From positions 868,001-932,000 of the forward strand of contig NZ_FCOY01000006.1 in the NCBI RefSeq assembly GCF_900018785.1: DNA of 64,000 nt, written 5' to 3'. How positions within the stretch are numbered: position 1 is the first letter of the stretch; each line of letters starts with the position of its first letter. The position numbers were made by a program, and so were the translations under genes. The stretch is from Xanthomonas massiliensis. GTDB taxonomy: Bacteria; Pseudomonadota; Gammaproteobacteria; Xanthomonadales; Xanthomonadaceae. Under the pieces are notes generated by a model, which ran no database searches, was not told where the DNA came from, and was given only the letters and a program-made list of their open reading frames with translations. Of this stretch, positions 62,458 through 64,000 are shown piece by piece.

Positions 62458-63876
62458 ATGCTCTGGGCCTGCATCGTGCTGCCGCAGCTGGCGCTGGACG
62501 CGGTCCTGCGCCGCCTGCCCGATCCGTCCGCGCCGCTGGCGCTGGTGGAAGGGCCGGCGCAGCTGCGCCGCCTGCATGCGGTCAATGACGCGGCGGCGCA
62601 GGCGGGACTGCGGCCGGGCATGCGGCTGTCGGCCGCGCACGCGCTGCTGGCCGGCCTGCGCACCGTCGAGCACCAGCCGCAGGCCGAGGCGCACTGGCAG
62701 CGCTTCCTGGCGGCCTGGGCCTACCGCCACAGTTCGCTGGTCAGCGCGCAGTGGCCGCGCGCCATCGTGCTGGAGGTGCAGGCCAGCTTCCGCCTGTTCG
62801 GGCCGTGGCCGCGCTTCGAGCGGCGCCTGCGCGAGGAACTGGCACTGCTGGGGTTCGGCCATCGCCTCGCGTTGGCGCCGACGCCGCGCGCCGCGCGCGT
62901 GCTCGCCGGGCTGAAGGACGGGCTGGCGGTGACCCAGCCGGCGGCGCTGCGCGCGCTGCTGGACGCGGTGCCGGTGCGCCGCGCCGCGCTGCCCGACGAT
63001 GCCGGCGAGCGCCTGCAGCGGATGGGCATCGCCACCCTGGGCGCATTGCGCGCGCTGCCTGGCGACGGCGTGCGCCGCCGCTTCGGCGCCGGCCTGGCCG
63101 AGCACCTGCGCCGGCTCTACGGCGAGGCCGACGACCCGCTGCCGTGCTATGCGCCGCCGGACCGCTTCGATGCGCGGCTGGAGATGGACTACGAGGTGGA
63201 GACGCACACCGCGCTGCTGTTCCCGCTGCGGCGGCTGATCGGCGACCTGTGCACCTGCCTGTCGATCCGCGACGGCGGCGTGCAGCGCTTCCTGCTGCGG
63301 CTGGAGCACGAGCAGGGCCATACCGACATCGAGGTCGGGCTGCTGGCGGCCGAGCGTTCGCCGGCGATGCTGTTCGAACTGGCGCGCAACCGCCTGGAGC
63401 GGGCGCAGATCCCGCGCGCGGTGACCGGGCTGCGGCTGCTGGCGCGGCAACTGCCGCCGTTCGTGCCGGCCAGCCGCGACCTGTTCGATGCGCGCCCGCA
63501 GCAGGCGCTGGACTGGCCGCAGCTGCGCGAGCGGCTGCGCGCGCGGCTGGGCGACGAGGCGGTGTACCGGGTGCAGCCGGCCGCCGACCCGCGCCCGGAA
63601 CGCGCCTGGCGCCGCAGCGTCGGCGACGCGCTGGACCCGGCGCAGTCCCCGCCGCGGCCGCCGCGCCCGGCCTGGCTGCTGCCGCAGCCGGTGCCGCTGC
63701 GCGATCGCCGGCTGCGCATCGTCTCCGGCCCGGAGCGGCTGGAGAGCGGCTGGTGGGACGGCGAGGAGGCGCGCCGCGACTACTACGTGGTGGAGACCGC
63801 GCACGGCCAGCGCGCCTGGGCGTTCGTGCCGCCGGGCGAGCGCGAGGGCTGGATGCTGCACGGGTGGTTCGCATGA
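62458..63876 (+). CDS. imuB: ImuB, catalytically inactive Y-family polymerase-like protein
   Basis: 472 residues. Y-family fold but the active-site acids are missing: the usual DxDxFF motif reads [13 protein letters not shown] at the N-terminus and SxDExYLD reads ASFRLFG near 110. The little-finger and C-terminal regions are present, ending [10 protein letters not shown]. In the family ImuB is a hub that binds the beta clamp, ImuA and DnaE2. Stop overlaps the dnaE2 start (ATGA). Confidence 0.94.
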   Translation: MLWACIVLPQLALDAVLRRLPDPSAPLALVEGPAQLRRLHAVNDAAAQAGLRPGMRLSAAHALLAGLRTVEHQPQAEAHWQRFLAAWAYRHSSLVSAQWPRAIVLEVQASFRLFGPWPRFERRLREELALLGFGHRLALAPTPRAARVLAGLKDGLAVTQPAALRALLDAVPVRRAALPDDAGERLQRMGIATLGALRALPGDGVRRRFGAGLAEHLRRLYGEADDPLPCYAPPDRFDARLEMDYEVETHTALLFPLRRLIGDLCTCLSIRDGGVQRFLLRLEHEQGHTDIEVGLLAAERSPAMLFELARNRLERAQIPRAVTGLRLLARQLPPFVPASRDLFDARPQQALDWPQLRERLRARLGDEAVYRVQPAADPRPERAWRRSVGDALDPAQSPPRPPRPAWLLPQPVPLRDRRLRIVSGPERLESGWWDGEEARRDYYVVETAHGQRAWAFVPPGEREGWMLHGWFA

Positions 63877-64000
63877 GCTGGGACGATGCGCCCGACGGCG
63901 TGGACCACGATGCCCCCGGCGGCCGTGCGCCGCGCTCCTGGGGTGTCAGGGCGCGGCTGCAGGCCGCCGCCAACGACGCGGTCGTCCACGAGGCCGCCGC
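63873..64000 (+). CDS. dnaE2: Error-prone DNA polymerase DnaE2 (partial, 5' end only)
   Basis: Only 42 codons are visible, beginning [17 protein letters not shown]. The MSWDDA start and the four-base overlap with imuB identify it as the third gene of the cassette; the catalytic parts lie beyond the right edge. DnaE2 is the C-family polymerase that performs damage-induced mutagenic synthesis. Confidence 0.75.
   Translation, partial: MSWDDAPDGVDHDAPGGRAPRSWGVRARLQAAANDAVVHEAA

Overview
The window is a high-GC chromosomal segment from a gammaproteobacterium, most likely of the Xanthomonadaceae/Lysobacteraceae (Xanthomonas, Lysobacter or Luteimonas type). This rests on gene order and protein style: exbB-exbD-msbA-lpxK-kdsB-uvrC-pgsA-tRNA-Gly, divergent ppsA/ppsR, class III phaE-phaC, a liu operon, and a lexA-imuA-imuB-dnaE2 cassette. 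No species can be named from sequence reading alone.

Left part (1-8.3 kb) is accessory in character and visibly less GC-rich than the rest. It holds the truncated end of a giant DUF4011-type SF1 helicase, a divergent XRE regulator with its own palindromic operator, and a complete hipBA toxin-antitoxin pair behind an AT-rich operator region. Next (8.3-10 kb) come a MarR repressor and a divergent TetX-like FAD monooxygenase sharing repeated half-sites.

The core block at 10.5-22.5 kb carries a broken comEC, then a tightly overlapping run for lipid A/Kdo transport and synthesis (exbB, exbD, msbA, lpxK, kdsB), a low-molecular-weight phosphatase, an NHL-repeat protein with a degenerate thioredoxin domain, uvrC, pgsA and tRNA-Gly. 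From 22.4 to 27.1 kb two identical tRNA-Gly genes face each other in inverted orientation. Between them lie a frameshifted membrane-anchored protein, a cold-shock protein, several small proteins, a YkgJ-like cysteine-cluster protein, a methyltransferase and tRNA-Cys.

27-38 kb: cidAB with its LysR regulator; mntH/mntR with a palindromic operator, followed by tadA and orn; mscS; ppsA facing its regulator ppsR across a perfect 20-bp palindrome; DUF1249, a Nudix hydrolase, and an intergenic pair of repeats rich in DnaA-box-like nonamers. 38-48 kb: pssA, phaE-phaC, an uncharacterised membrane protein, an FAD oxidoreductase, tex, a single-domain response regulator, tRNA-Leu and the dmeR/dmeF metal-efflux pair.

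48-64 kb: the five-gene leucine/isovalerate operon liuABCDE (minus strand) with a divergent TetR regulator, a lambda-crystallin-like 3-hydroxyacyl-CoA dehydrogenase, tRNA-Arg, membrane-bound PQQ glucose dehydrogenase, an IS3-type transposase remnant, and the SOS mutagenesis cassette lexA-imuA-imuB-dnaE2, whose last gene runs off the right edge. Several gaps of 300-700 bp hold nothing I can identify. I did not find a clearly new multi-gene system; the best leads are the helicase/HTH/hipBA edge, the DnaA-box-like repeats, the broken comEC, and the small-gene cluster between the inverted tRNA-Gly copies.
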